Positions 16,733 to 27,200 of a DNA stretch of 64,000 bases are shown here, piece by piece. Position 1 is the stretch's first letter; each line of letters opens with the position of its first letter. Both the position numbers and the translations under genes were made by a program. This stretch comes from JANQFM01 sp035471925 (GTDB taxonomy: Bacteria; Acidobacteriota; UBA6911; RPQK01; DATIPO01), in the NCBI GenBank assembly GCA_035471925.1, contig DATIPO010000264.1:14171-78170 (forward strand). Reading direction: 5' to 3'. The notes beneath the pieces were generated by a model. That model ran no database searches and was not told the origin of the DNA. It was given only the letters and a program-made list of their open reading frames with translations.

Positions 16733-17992
16733 CTATACATCGCGCTTGTCGTGCCCCGTGTAGACTTGACGGGGCCGGGCGATGCGCTTTTCGGGATCAT
16801 TCATCAGCTCCTCCCACTGCGCCAGCCATCCCACCGTGCGGGCGATGGCAAAAAGGACCGTGAAAAAGCTGGTGGGAAATCCCATCGACTGGTAGATCAG
16901 CCCCGAGTAGAAGTCGACGTTGGGGTAGAGCTTGCGGTCCACGAAGTAGTCTTCGTGAAGGGCGATCTTCTCCAGTTCCAAGGCGATCTCCAGCAGCGGA
17001 TTGCTGCCCGTGACCTGGAAGACCTTGTCGGCCATGGTCTTGATGATGCGCGCCCGCGGATCGTAGTTCTTGTAGACGCGGTGTCCGAAGCCCATCAGCC
17101 GGACTTCGCCGGCCTTGACCTTGTCCATGTATTCGGGGATGTGGTCTTTGCTTCCGATCTCCTTGAGCATGCGCAGCACCGCCGTATTGGCGCCTCCGTG
17201 AAGGGGACCCGACAGGGCTCCGATGGCGCCGGCGGCCGAGAGGTAAGGACCGGTGTCGGAACTCCCCACCTGGCGCATGGTGGCCGTGCTGCAATTCTGT
17301 TCGTGATCGGCATGGAGGATGAAGAGCACATCCAAGGCCCGCACCAGGACGTCGTTGAGTTCCTGCCCGCCCGGTCCTCCGAACATCATGTTGAGGAAGT
17401 TGGCGCAATAGCTCAGCGAGGGGTCGGGATCGACGTAGACTTGTCCCGTGACATGGCGATAAGCGTAGGCGGCGACGGCGGGAATCTGGCTGACCAGGCG
17501 GTGCATCTGGGTGCGGCGCTCCTGGGGGTCGGAGAGGTCGGTAGGATAAAGGGCTCCCAGCCCCGACACTCCCGCCGCCAGCATGTGCATGGGGTCGGCA
17601 TCTCGGTTGAAGGACTCCATCAGACGCCGCAAGCTGGTGTCCACGATGCGGTGACGGTCGATGGACGCCAGGAAGGACTTCTCCTGCTCCTCGTCGGGCA
17701 GCTCGCCGTTGAAGATGAGGTAGGCCACCTGCATGAAATCAAAGTCTTCCGCCAGTTGCTCGATGGGATAGCCGCGATAGCGCAGAATGCCCTTGGCGCC
17801 GTCGATATAGGTAATGGAACTGCGGCAGGAAGCGGTATTGGTGTAGCCGGGATCGTAGCTGAGCATCCCGAAATCGTCTTCATTGACCTTGATGGGACGA
17901 AGCTTGAGAGCCCGGATGGTGTCGTCGGTGATTTCGAGTTCGTACTCGCGTTCCGTCCGGTTGTCCTTGATGGTGAGCGTATCTTTCGCCAT
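16733..17992 (-). CDS. gltA: Citrate synthase
   Basis: Condenses acetyl-CoA and oxaloacetate to citrate at the entry of the TCA cycle. The protein (419 residues) is of the longer Gram-negative type with an N-terminal beta region (LTIKDNRTEREYELEI). The catalytic residues are visible: His in GPLHGGAN, His in GFGHRVYKNYDPR and Asp in NVDFYSG. The start at 17992 (MAKDTLTIK) follows the family. A much longer open frame upstream overlaps the divergent gene and is rejected. It has its own promoter and a structured leader. Confidence 0.97.
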   Translation of the reverse strand: MAKDTLTIKDNRTEREYELEITDDTIRALKLRPIKVNEDDFGMLSYDPGYTNTASCRSSITYIDGAKGILRYRGYPIEQLAEDFDFMQVAYLIFNGELPDEEQEKSFLASIDRHRIVDTSLRRLMESFNRDADPMHMLAAGVSGLGALYPTDLSDPQERRTQMHRLVSQIPAVAAYAYRHVTGQVYVDPDPSLSYCANFLNMMFGGPGGQELNDVLVRALDVLFILHADHEQNCSTATMRQVGSSDTGPYLSAAGAIGALSGPLHGGANTAVLRMLKEIGSKDHIPEYMDKVKAGEVRLMGFGHRVYKNYDPRARIIKTMADKVFQVTGSNPLLEIALELEKIALHEDYFVDRKLYPNVDFYSGLIYQSMGFPTSFFTVLFAIARTVGWLAQWEELMNDPEKRIARPRQVYTGHDKRDV

Positions 17993-18044
17993 AGCGCTGA
18001 ATGTCCTGTCTATCGTGAAGGTTTCATCTCTTGAAGAGGGTCGG

Positions 18045-18075
18045 TTGCGCAGACGCGCAAGCCGGCGATTTCGCC
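18045..18075 (-). other. Tandem hairpins in the gltA leader
   Basis: Two perfect inverted repeats lie side by side in the gltA 5' leader: TTGCGC-N4-GCGCAA (18045-18060) and GGCGA-N2-TCGCC (18064-18075). They sit about 55-85 nt before the start codon and downstream of the predicted promoter. They may stabilize the mRNA or bind a regulator; no ligand can be assigned. Confidence 0.45.
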
Positions 18076-18094
18076 CCTGCCAGTCTACCTTTCT

Positions 18095-18123
18095 AGCATA
18101 GCGAAAGCTCCCGCCCAACACAA
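18095..18123 (-). promoter_or_regulatory. Promoter of gltA
   Basis: Minus-strand -35 TTGTGT (18123-18118) and -10 TATGCT (18100-18095) with a 17-bp spacer, in the divergent region shared with the small exported protein gene. The predicted leader is about 95 nt. Confidence 0.5.
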
Positions 18124-18145
18124 TTGCGTGATAGACTCCATATTT

Positions 18146-18754
18146 ATGCGACGTACCGTCTGCATAGCCCTCTTTACCATGCTCCTGGCGACTCTCCAAG
18201 CCCAGGACGGAGTGATGCGCAGCTTCAACGGGCGCACCTTCACCTTCGGCTTTCTGCAGCCCGCCGGCTGGATGATCAATAACGAAGCCGCCCAACTGGC
18301 CCACTTCGTGCTCCACAAGGAGGGCGTCAGTTGGCGCCAAGCTCCCGCCATCTTGTTTGTGCGTTTGGTGCGGCGTGAGGACGGCCCCGCCGCTCAGGAC
18401 GCCGAAAGTGGCCGTCACGGCGAAGAAGGCGTCCGATACGAGGACTTGGAGTCCTTCGTCAAGTCCAATGTAGAGAGCTTCAAGAGCGCCTGTCCCCACT
18501 TCGAAATCAAAGACGTCGAAGCACTCAGCCACGCCAATCTGGCCCACGAGTTCATCGTCAAGAGCTACGACTGTCCGGGCATGCGCCACGAAATCACGGC
18601 TGTCGCCGAATTCCCCGACTACTTCGTGCTGCTGGTGCTCTCTTCGAGAACGCCGGAGAACATCCAAGAAGCCCTGCCCAAGTACGAAGAGGTGCTGTCC
18701 AGCTTCTACTGGAGACAGCGCCAACCGGTCTCCGAAGTCCCCGACAATCGATAG
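18146..18754 (+). CDS. Small exported protein of unknown function
   Basis: A 202-residue protein starting MRRTVCIALFTMLLATLQAQ, a typical signal peptide with probable cleavage after AQA or AQ. A GTG six codons earlier (18128) would weaken the signal. The mature part is mixed alpha/beta with segments such as FTFGFLQPAGWMINN and HEFIVKSYDCPGMRHE, and two cysteines that could pair. I do not recognise the family; the fold recalls small periplasmic 'PsbP/DUF1795-like' proteins, but that is a guess. It is transcribed divergently from gltA and converges on metF with only 8 bp between stops. Confidence 0.75.
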   Translation: MRRTVCIALFTMLLATLQAQDGVMRSFNGRTFTFGFLQPAGWMINNEAAQLAHFVLHKEGVSWRQAPAILFVRLVRREDGPAAQDAESGRHGEEGVRYEDLESFVKSNVESFKSACPHFEIKDVEALSHANLAHEFIVKSYDCPGMRHEITAVAEFPDYFVLLVLSSRTPENIQEALPKYEEVLSSFYWRQRQPVSEVPDNR

Positions 18755-18762
18755 CGGCCGCC

Positions 18763-19650
18763 TCAGGCGGGGGTCGACTGCCCGATCTTCTCCCTCAGAC
18801 GCTGCATGATCTCGTTGATGTGGAAATAGCGGTTGAGGACGTAGAAATGAATGCCCGGAACGCCGCCCGCCAAGAGTTCGGCGGCCTGCTCCACGGTGTA
18901 GCGGATGCCGATTTCGCACACTTTGTCTTCATCCTCGCCGGCTTCCATCAGTTCCTCCAGAAGTCCTTGGGGAATGGTGCAGCCGCAGATGGAACTGATG
19001 CGGCGGATCTGGTGAGTGCTGAGGATGGGCAGGAGTCCCGGCACGATGGGCTGTGCGATGCCCAACTCGCGGCAGCGCTCCTGAAAGCGGAAGAAGCTGC
19101 GATTGCGGTAGAAGAGCTGAGTGATGACCACGTCGGCTCCGCAATCGACCTTGTGCTTGAGCCACTTCAAGTCGGATTCGAAGTCAGGAGCCTCGACGTG
19201 TTTCTCCGGATAGCCGGCCACTGCCACGCCCATCTCTCCCCGGTTGCGGATCAGCTCCACCAGTTGTGAGGCGTTGGAAAAGCCGCCGTCGGGCGCCACG
19301 AACTCCTTGCTGCCCTGCGGCGGATCTCCCCTCAAAGCCACGATGTTCTCAATGCCCGACTGGGCGATTTCTTCGATCTGGCGGTTCAGTTCCTGGCGGG
19401 TGGCGCCGACACAGGTCAGATGGTGGGCCGTCTCCATCCCATGGGAGCGAATCAGTTTGGCGATCTCCAGCGTCCGCTCGCGGGTGCTGCCCATGGCGCC
19501 GTAGGTCACCGTGATGAAGGAAGGCTCGAGAGTCACCAGTTTGGGCAGCCGCCTCTCCAGAGCCCTCATCCCTTTCTCTCCCTTAGGAGGAAACAGCTCG
19601 AAGGAAAAGACGGGATGTGTCGCGGATCGGTAGTGGTCGGCAAATCGCAT
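18763..19650 (-). CDS. metF: 5,10-methylenetetrahydrofolate reductase
   Basis: A flavoprotein of 295 residues reducing methylene-THF to methyl-THF for methionine synthesis. The TIM barrel starts with SFELFPPKG, whose Glu is the catalytic residue. FITVTYGAMGSTRERT, HLTCVG, ALRGDPP and VDCGADVVITQLFYR are the FAD- and substrate-site blocks of the family. It is of the short NADH-type without the eukaryotic regulatory domain. It stands alone as a transcription unit here, facing the small exported protein gene. Confidence 0.96.
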   Translation of the reverse strand: MRFADHYRSATHPVFSFELFPPKGEKGMRALERRLPKLVTLEPSFITVTYGAMGSTRERTLEIAKLIRSHGMETAHHLTCVGATRQELNRQIEEIAQSGIENIVALRGDPPQGSKEFVAPDGGFSNASQLVELIRNRGEMGVAVAGYPEKHVEAPDFESDLKWLKHKVDCGADVVITQLFYRNRSFFRFQERCRELGIAQPIVPGLLPILSTHQIRRISSICGCTIPQGLLEELMEAGEDEDKVCEIGIRYTVEQAAELLAGGVPGIHFYVLNRYFHINEIMQRLREKIGQSTPA

Positions 19651-19731
19651 GAGTTCGGAGCTGAGAATACCAAATGAGAGGCGGGCGGAGTTTTATTCGG
19701 CGCTCAATCGTTGTATCCTTTCAAGCTTCGC

Positions 19732-21093
19732 ATGCGAGTTCTCATACTAGGCGGCGGAGAGGTGGGGCAACTGGTGGCCCGGCGCCTCATCCGCGAGAAA
19801 AGCGAAGTGGTCATCGTAGAGAACGACGAGGAGCGCTGCGCCCGGCTGGAAGAAACGCTGGACGCCAAGATCGTCCACGGAACGGCTTCCAGCGTCAAGA
19901 CCCTAGAGAAAGCAGGCGTGGGCAAGTCCGACATGGTCATCGCCGTCACCAACAGCGATGAAGCCAACATCCTGGGTTGCCTGATCGCACAGACCTATGC
20001 CAGCGTCAAGATCAAGGTCGCCCGCCTGCGCACCCACGAGGTCGACCGCGGGCGGGCCATGTGCGGCAAGGACCTGCTCGATATCGACTTGGTGATCCAC
20101 CCCGACCGCGAGACCGCCGAACGCATCCTGCGGGTCATCGGACTTCCCGGCGTCAGCGACATCCTGGAATTCGCCGACGGACGCATCAAGCTCTTCGGCA
20201 TGAACGTGGCCCACGACAGTTGGGTGGTGGGCAAGACCATGGCCGAGATGGACGAAGCAGGTCCGCCCAGGAACTCGCTCATCGCCATCATCTTCCGCGG
20301 ACACAAGGCCATCATCCCCCGAGGACATGACGTGCTGCGCCCGGGCGACCATATTTATATCGTGGTCCCCACCGAGGAGCTGGAGGAATGCTTTGAGTTC
20401 ATGGGGGTCCAGAGCAAGGAACGCCTCAAGCGGGTCTTCATCGTAGGAGGCAAGCAGTTGGGCATTGAGCTGGCCCTGCAGTTGGAGCGCAAGGGCGTGC
20501 AGGTCAAGCTCTTCGAAAAGGACCTCAGGCGCTGCGAGAAGATCGCCACCATCGTGCGCGACACCGTGGTGGTCAACAACGACGGCACCAATCAGGCGGC
20601 CCTGGTGGAGGAGAACATCGACGGCATCGACGCCTTTCTGGCACTGACGGGACATGACGAAGACAACATCATCGCCTCCCTTCTGGCCAAGCGTCTGGAC
20701 GCCCGCAAAGCGGTGGCGCTGATCAACCGCCTTGACTTCCTGCCCATGGGACAGCTTTTGGGCATCAATTCAGCTTTTTCCACCCGGCTGGCGGTGGTCG
20801 ACCGCATCCTGCAGTTCGTGCGCAAGGGCAAGGTGGTTTCGGTGACCACCTTCCGCGAGGAAGAAGCTGAAGCCATCGAGCTCATGGCCACCAAGGAGTC
20901 GAAGTACGTGGGACGCAAGCTGCGCGACGTCCACCTGCCCCACGGAGCCATCGTGGGAGCCATCGCTTCCCCCTCGGGCCAGGTCATCGTGCCCCGCGGC
21001 GACGCCGTGATCAACACCGGCGACCGGGTGCTCTTCTTCTGTCTCGAAAATCTCGTTCCCAAACTGGAATCGGCATTCATCGCGGGGCGTTAG
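19732..21093 (+). CDS. trkA: Trk system potassium uptake NAD-binding protein TrkA
   Basis: The peripheral regulatory subunit (454 residues) of the Trk/Ktr potassium transporter. It contains two Rossmann RCK-N domains, each opening with a dinucleotide loop (VLILGGGEVGQL near residue 3, VFIVGGKQLG near residue 236), and each followed by an RCK-C domain. The ATG at 19732 is chosen over an upstream TTG at 19711 because MRVLILGGG is the usual beginning. It is immediately followed, after 3 bp, by trkH, whose channel it gates in response to nucleotides. Confidence 0.96.
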   Translation: MRVLILGGGEVGQLVARRLIREKSEVVIVENDEERCARLEETLDAKIVHGTASSVKTLEKAGVGKSDMVIAVTNSDEANILGCLIAQTYASVKIKVARLRTHEVDRGRAMCGKDLLDIDLVIHPDRETAERILRVIGLPGVSDILEFADGRIKLFGMNVAHDSWVVGKTMAEMDEAGPPRNSLIAIIFRGHKAIIPRGHDVLRPGDHIYIVVPTEELEECFEFMGVQSKERLKRVFIVGGKQLGIELALQLERKGVQVKLFEKDLRRCEKIATIVRDTVVVNNDGTNQAALVEENIDGIDAFLALTGHDEDNIIASLLAKRLDARKAVALINRLDFLPMGQLLGINSAFSTRLAVVDRILQFVRKGKVVSVTTFREEEAEAIELMATKESKYVGRKLRDVHLPHGAIVGAIASPSGQVIVPRGDAVINTGDRVLFFCLENLVPKLESAFIAGR

Positions 21094-21096
21094 CTC

Positions 21097-22548
21097 GTGA
21101 TCAACTGGCCCAACCAACTCAAGATTCTGGGACTCTTCATCCTGGCCCTCAGCGGAGCCATGTCTGTTGCCCTGGCCCTGGCCATCTACGACAACGATGA
21201 CGGGCTCTTTCCCTTGGCCCTCTCCACCGCGCTGAGCGTCGGCGTGGGCGGATTGCTGGTCTATTTCATCCGTCCCGAGGAGCGCGAATTCAACAACCGC
21301 GAAGGGATCATGCTGGTCATCCTGACCTGGGTGGGAGCGGGAATCGTGGGAGCGCTTCCTTTTTATTTCTCCCCCCACTTCGGCGGCTTCACCGACGCCT
21401 TCTTCGAGTCGGTTTCAGGATTCACCACCACAGGCGCCACTATCCTCACCTCAATCGAGACGCTGCCCCGCAGCCTGCTCTTCTGGCGCGCCTTCACCCA
21501 GTGGGTGGGGGGCATGGGCATCATCGTGCTGGCCGTGGCCATCCTGCCCCTCGTGGGAGTGGGAGGCATGGAACTCTACCGGGCCGAGTTTTCGGGAGCC
21601 TCCTCTGAGAAGATCAAGCCCCGCATCGCCGAGACGGCCAAGAGCCTGTGGCGGATCTATGCCGCCTATTCCATCGCTCAATACGTGGCCCTGCGAGTGG
21701 CGGGCATGACCCCTTTCGACTCCATCTGCCACACCTTCACCACCATGGCCACGGGAGGCTTCTCGACCCGCAACATCAGCGTCGAAGCCTACAACTCGCC
21801 GGCCATCGAATACGTCATCATCTTCTTCATGTTCGCCGCTGGCATCAACATCACCATGCAGTACCGGCTGCTCATCATGCGGCGTCCCAAGATCTTCCTG
21901 CGCGATCTGGAGATCCAGACTTATTTCGCGGCCACCGGCGCGGCCATCGTCGCCGTCATGATCACCCTTTGGATCAACGGGCTGGCCAAAGGCGAAGAGG
22001 CCTTCCGCCAGGCAGCCTTTCAGGTGGTCTCCATCATGACGACCACGGGATTCTCCTCCGCCGATTTCGAAGTGTGGCCGCCTTTCGCCCTGCTGCTGCT
22101 GCTGGCCCTGATGTTTCTGGGAGGCTGCACGGGGTCCACAGCCGGCGGACTCAAGGTCGGCCGCGTGGCCCTGCTGGGCCGCGTGGTGGGGCGCGAGTTC
22201 CGCCGCATCGTCGAGCGCCGGGGCGTCTTCGCCGTCCGCTTCAACGACAAGGCGGTCAGCGAGAATGCCATCGACGGACTGCTCAACCTCATCTACCTGG
22301 CTTTCATCATCAACTTCGCCGCCTGCCTCTTCCTGACGGCCTTCGGCGTGGACGTGGTGACCGCCATCTCAGCCGTGGCCGCCTCCATGTTCAATATCGG
22401 TCCCGGCTTGGGCGATGTGGGGCCGACCGACCACTATGCCCACTTCCACGCACCCGTCAAATGGGTGCTGGCCTTCTGCATGCTGGCCGGACGCCTGGAG
22501 TTCTACACCCTGCTTGTCATCTGCACCCGAGCCTACTGGCGCAAGTAG
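21097..22548 (+). CDS. trkH: Trk system potassium uptake transmembrane protein TrkH
   Basis: A potassium-translocating membrane subunit of 483 residues with four M1-P-M2 repeats. Selectivity-loop segments are visible as SGFTTTGATIL, ATGGFSTRN, TTTGFSSADF and FNIGPGLGDVGP, each with the central glycine. The GTG start at 21097 lies 3 bp after trkA. The pair trkA-trkH would make a complete uptake system. The regulator gene downstream is on the other strand, so there is no obvious third member. Confidence 0.96.
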   Translation: MINWPNQLKILGLFILALSGAMSVALALAIYDNDDGLFPLALSTALSVGVGGLLVYFIRPEEREFNNREGIMLVILTWVGAGIVGALPFYFSPHFGGFTDAFFESVSGFTTTGATILTSIETLPRSLLFWRAFTQWVGGMGIIVLAVAILPLVGVGGMELYRAEFSGASSEKIKPRIAETAKSLWRIYAAYSIAQYVALRVAGMTPFDSICHTFTTMATGGFSTRNISVEAYNSPAIEYVIIFFMFAAGINITMQYRLLIMRRPKIFLRDLEIQTYFAATGAAIVAVMITLWINGLAKGEEAFRQAAFQVVSIMTTTGFSSADFEVWPPFALLLLLALMFLGGCTGSTAGGLKVGRVALLGRVVGREFRRIVERRGVFAVRFNDKAVSENAIDGLLNLIYLAFIINFAACLFLTAFGVDVVTAISAVAASMFNIGPGLGDVGPTDHYAHFHAPVKWVLAFCMLAGRLEFYTLLVICTRAYWRK

Positions 22549-22688
22549 CTTCGCCGGTTCCGGGGGAGTCTCAAGACCTTCCCCGCTCAACACATCCCGC
22601 CGGCCGGCCAGCACCAACTCAGCGGCCAGAGAGCTTCCGATAAATGTCGTCAGCGGCCGGAAATGGCTGATGCGGTATGGCCTTGGAT

Positions 22689-24125
22689 TCAAGAGCCGGA
22701 ATCCGCCGTATCCAGCGCGGCGGACGGTTCCAGATCGCGGATGGAGTCGAAGGTGGGGTCGACCTTGAGCAGGACGAGCCAGGGATCGCCTTCTTTGTAA
22801 GCCTGTTGCAGGCGGTCGAGAGCCTGGTGGTCGTCGCCCACGGCATGGCTCAGCAAGGCCAGTCCCAAAGGGCTGACCCACTGCCCCCGAGCCCGGTCCT
22901 GCCAGCGGCGGGCGAATTCAGCGGCCTTTTTCTTCTCTCCCGCCATACCGTAGACATAGCCCGGAATGAGGGCGAAACGGCTGCCGGGATCCGGCGCTTG
23001 CGACATGCCATCGGCGGTGCGCAGAGCCTCCTGATACTCACGGTTCTTGAGCAAGCTCAGGGCCAGCATGGCTTGGGCCGGCTGAAAGGCCGGAAAAAGT
23101 TCCTCCATCTGGCGGAAGTGAGAGATGGCCTGCGGATAACGGCGGGAAAAGTAGAGCAGCACTCCCAAGGTCCAATGGCGTCCGGGATGGGGAGGCGTGC
23201 CGTCGACGATCATGCCGGCTTCTGCAACAGCCGAGGAAAAGTCGCCCGAAAGTCCTCGGATCAGGGCTGGCAGAAGCTGATCTTGCTTGAGACGGGGCGA
23301 AGAATCCAGGGCTCGGCTCAAGTAGCCGTCGGCAGCAGCCGGATCACGGTCGCGAAAAAGCGCCAATCCCGCCATGGCCACGCCCCGTTCGGCTTGGGGC
23401 AAAGAGGGGTGTCGGGCGAGACGCTCGATTTCGGCATAGGCCTCGCGTCCCGGCCAACACCCCAGCACGGAAGCAGCCATGTTGAGTTCGATCAATTCGA
23501 AGAGGGCGTGAGGATGTTCGTCGGTGACCTTGCGGAAGGCCGAGCGCGCCTTTCGATAGGCGTCGCAAGTGACGCGGTCTTCAAGATAGTCACCCAGCCG
23601 CAGCACGCGCAGGGTATCAGCCGACACCCCATGAGCCGGGGTTTGGCTCTCCGTTCCCGGCATCGGGGGCGGGGCCAGCCGGGGTTGGAACAGACTATAG
23701 AGCACGAGCGCCAATCCAGCCAGAGCGGCTCCAATCCAAGAGAGGCGGCTCCAAGGCGATCGGGGCCGGGAGCGGGAAGACTCGACCTTCCTAGGCTCCG
23801 CGTCCGAGAAGCGGACCGGCATCAGCAGGCGGTAACCCCGCTTGGGCAGCGTCTCGACATAGACGGGACGGCGGGCGTCGTCTCCCAAAGCCGCACGGAT
23901 CTGGGAGATATAGCGGAACAGTCCGCTGTCGTCCACCGCCACGTCGCCCCACACGGCCTTGACGATTTCTTCGCGGCTGGCGGGGACGCCCTCCTCGTGG
24001 GCCAGGTAGACCAACACCTCCATCACCTTGGGCTCCAGCCGGCGTTCACCCTCAGGTCCGGTCAAGCGGCCCGTGCGCGGTTCGACCAGCCAATCTCCCA
24101 GTCGAAAGTCGCGGCATTGTGACAT
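22689..24125 (-). CDS. CadC-like winged-helix transcriptional regulator with membrane segment and TPR-type C-terminus
   Basis: A 478-residue protein. The N-terminal OmpR/CadC-type winged-helix DNA-binding domain spans about residues 8-100 (FRLGDWLVEPRTGRL, GDVAVDDSGLFRYISQIRAALGD, LPKRGYRL). One transmembrane helix follows at about 125-143 (WIGAALAGLALVLYSLF). The periplasmic C-terminal part is alpha-helical and TPR-like (GHWTLGVLLYFSRRYPQAISHF-type pairs). Such one-component regulators sense envelope or extracytoplasmic signals. I choose ATG 24125 because a TAGAAT box ends 7 nt before it; an ATG at 24134 would lie inside that box. Targets are unknown; the divergent penicillin-acylase gene is a candidate. 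Confidence 0.85.
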   Translation of the reverse strand: MSQCRDFRLGDWLVEPRTGRLTGPEGERRLEPKVMEVLVYLAHEEGVPASREEIVKAVWGDVAVDDSGLFRYISQIRAALGDDARRPVYVETLPKRGYRLLMPVRFSDAEPRKVESSRSRPRSPWSRLSWIGAALAGLALVLYSLFQPRLAPPPMPGTESQTPAHGVSADTLRVLRLGDYLEDRVTCDAYRKARSAFRKVTDEHPHALFELIELNMAASVLGCWPGREAYAEIERLARHPSLPQAERGVAMAGLALFRDRDPAAADGYLSRALDSSPRLKQDQLLPALIRGLSGDFSSAVAEAGMIVDGTPPHPGRHWTLGVLLYFSRRYPQAISHFRQMEELFPAFQPAQAMLALSLLKNREYQEALRTADGMSQAPDPGSRFALIPGYVYGMAGEKKKAAEFARRWQDRARGQWVSPLGLALLSHAVGDDHQALDRLQQAYKEGDPWLVLLKVDPTFDSIRDLEPSAALDTADSGS

Positions 24126-24132
24126 GAGCTTC

Positions 24133-24138
24133 ATTCTA
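24133..24138 (-). promoter_or_regulatory. -10 box of the CadC-like regulator, implying a leaderless mRNA
   Basis: TAGAAT (minus strand) ends 7 nt before ATG 24125, so transcription would begin at or next to the start codon. No convincing -35 hexamer at 16-18 bp. Confidence 0.4.
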
Positions 24139-24258
24139 CCCGAAGAAATCTCTGGGAAACCTCAAGGCTTTCTCAAGAACCACCCTGTCGCGTCTTCAGT
24201 CAAGGCCGAAGGACCGGTCGCGTGACCGCCCCGAAAGCCCATTCCAAGCGGAGGCGCA

Positions 24259-27200
24259 ATGCTTGATCATGCAAAGACTCAGAGAGCGGATGACAGCCCC
24301 GAGACGAAGAGCGCAGAGAGAAGATCGACGGCAACCAAGGCTCCAGCCACCAGATCTGCGGTGACGAGTACGGCAGCACGCTCTGAGAAAACGAAAGCCA
24401 TTTCCAGGAAGCCTGCCAGCGCTCGTGGCCCGTCCGGGGAGGACTCTGGCGCCAGTGGTGTGAAAAGGCTGGCTTGGCTGGGTCTCCTCGCCATCTTGGC
24501 CCTGTTCTTGACCGCCTTGACATCGAAGCCCGGACACAGCCAGGCCTCCGGCGCCGGACAAGTCTGCTGCACCGAGGTTTTGGAGCTGCCGGAGCTTCAC
24601 TTCCCCGTGACGGTCAAGCGAGACCTCGACGGAGTTCCCCACATCAGCGCCCGCAACGATCACGACGCCTACATGGTGCAGGGATTCCTCCACGCCCGCG
24701 ACCGCTTGTTCCAGATGGACGCCGCGCGCCGCCTCTTCAGCGGGACGCTGGCCGAGTTGGTAGGGCCGGAAGCGCTGAGCGACGACGTCCAACTGCGGAC
24801 GTTGGGCTTCCGCCGGGGGGCGCAGGAGTCCTGGGCGGCGCTTCCCTCCTGGGCCCAGGCCAACTTGCGGGCCTACGCTCAAGGCGTCAACGCCTTTCTC
24901 GAATCGGACTCCGCATTGCCGGACGAATACGCCGCTTTGGAACTGAGCCGCGCCCAGCCCTGGCATCCTCTCGACACCCTGGTCATCCTCAAAGGCGTCC
25001 TCTTCTCGCGCACCTTCGACTTCACCCTGGAGATCGAACTGACGCTGAATCTGGCCGAATTCCAAGAGGCCGGCGAAAGCGGCGGATTCGACGGCACCGC
25101 CCTCTTCTTTGAGGACATCTACCGCACACAGCCCTTTTATCCCGCCGTGACAGCGTCACCGTCAGCCGAGTCTCCGTCGGCCGCCCCAAGCATGGCCGCC
25201 AAGTCGGTCAGGGGGCAGCTTGTTTCGGTCAAGCGGCATCTGGGCGGACGCTTCCTCGACGCCCTACGCCGCTGGCGCGACCGGCTGGACCTCTCACCCC
25301 GGCTGCGCAAGCTCCTAAGCAGCCAAGGACGCGGCAGTAACTGGTGGGTCCTTTCCGGTGACCTGACCGAGAGCGGACGTCCCATCCTGGCCGGAGATCC
25401 GCATCTCGACTTGACCGTACCCGGCTTCTGGTATCAGAACCAGCTCATCGTTTCTGGCGACCCGGCTCGGGGAAACCTCGACGCCAGCGGATTCTCTGTC
25501 CCCGGCGTCCCCGGTGTTGGCATCGGATGCAATCAGCGCCTGTGCTGGACCATCAGCACCAACCCGCTGGATCTGGTCGACACCTTCCGCGAAACTCTGA
25601 TGCTGGATGGTCAGGGATTGCCCACACACACCGTCTACCAAGGCCAGCCTGAGGCCGTCCAGCGCATCGCTCAGAGCTTCGAGGTCAACCGCCTTGGCAA
25701 CGGCGTTCTCGACGACCGGCTAACGGCCTCGGTGGGCGCCGCCTCGGGAGGCCAGACCTTTATCGTCCCCCGGCGTCTTTCCGGTCCGCTGCTCATCGTC
25801 GAGCCCACGGGGCCCAACTCGGGCGTCGGCCTGAGCGTCCAGAACACGGGGTTGGCCGCCACCCAGGAAATGCGCAGCCTGTTTCTGCTTGCACGGACGA
25901 CTGATTTTGAGTCCTTCCGCTTCGCTCTTGATTATTTCGACACGGCCTTCAACTTCGGCTACGCCGACGTGGACGGCAACATCGGATACGTGGCCACCGG
26001 CGAAGTTCCTCTGCGCGAAGATCTCGAGGTCCTGCAGCGCGTGGACGGCCTGCCTCCCTACCTGATCCGCGACGGAAGCGGATCCGTGCGCAACGAGTGG
26101 CTGCCCGCCCAAAATGCCGAACCCCGCCAATCGCTGCCTTTCGCCATCGTGCCCCGGGACGCCATGCCCGCCTCCTTCAATCCGGAAAGCGGCTACTTGG
26201 TTAGCGCCAACAACGACCCCAGCGGACTGCTGGAAGACAACGACCTTTTCGACCAACTGCGTCCCGACGGAGGCGTCGACTATCTGCTGGCTTTCTCGGT
26301 CAGCCTGCGGGCCGGCAAGATCAACGCGCTCATCGAGGACAGGCTCGCCTCGGGACAGGGCGGCTTCGACCGCGAGGCGGCAGAGATCATGCAGGCCAAC
26401 AGCCAGTTTCCCGATGCCGAGGTGCTCAGTCCTCATGTCGTGCAGGCCTTCCAGAGGGCCGGACGCGCTGAGGCCCCGCCTATCCTGGCGGTTCTGGCGG
26501 CGGACGGGGAACTGACCGAAGCCGTAGAACGACTCAGCCGGTGGGACTTCTCCTCGCCCACCGGCATCGCCCAGGGATATGACGCCGGAGACGATCCTGA
26601 GTCGTTGCCCCAGCCGTCCCCGCAGGAAATCAGCAACAGCGTGGCGGCTACCCTCTACGCCACGTGGCGCTCGGCGTTCCTGCGGCGCGTCCTGGGCGGC
26701 ACGTTGCAGCGAAACGGCATCACCACCGGTACGCCTGACACCTTCGAGTTCTCGCTGGCGGCCGTCCGGCGGCTGTTGGAGGACTTCCCCCAAAGCCAGG
26801 GACGGGGTGATTCAGGACTCGATTTCTTCCACACTCCTGAAGACCTTTCCGCCGAGGACGAGCGCGACCTGATCATCCTGCAGAGCCTGAATGAGGCCCT
26901 CTCGGTCCTTTCAGGACCCACCTTGGCCCCCGCCTTCAACTTTTCCTCCAACCAAAGCGACTACCGCTGGGGACGCCTCCACCGCGTCATGCTCAACCAT
27001 CCTCTGGGCGGGGCCTTCTCGATTCCTCCCTCGGGCGGACTCTCCTCGCTGGCGCCGGGACTGCCCGGCTTGGCCCGCGCCGGAGGATTCGAAACCATCG
27101 ACAACGGACCCGACGGCACCCTCATCAACCACGCCAATTCCCTGCTCTACGACAGCGGAGCCTCTCCCCGCTGGATCGCCCGACTGCAGCAGCCCGTCCA

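Noticed and set aside
16733..18919. A 728-residue version of citrate synthase
   Set aside because: The first 309 residues are antisense to the small exported protein gene and unlike citrate synthase; the family start is at 17992.
22677..24122. A 481-codon plus-strand frame opposite the CadC-like regulator
   Set aside because: Same length as the minus-strand gene, which has recognisable winged-helix and membrane segments; the plus frame has none.
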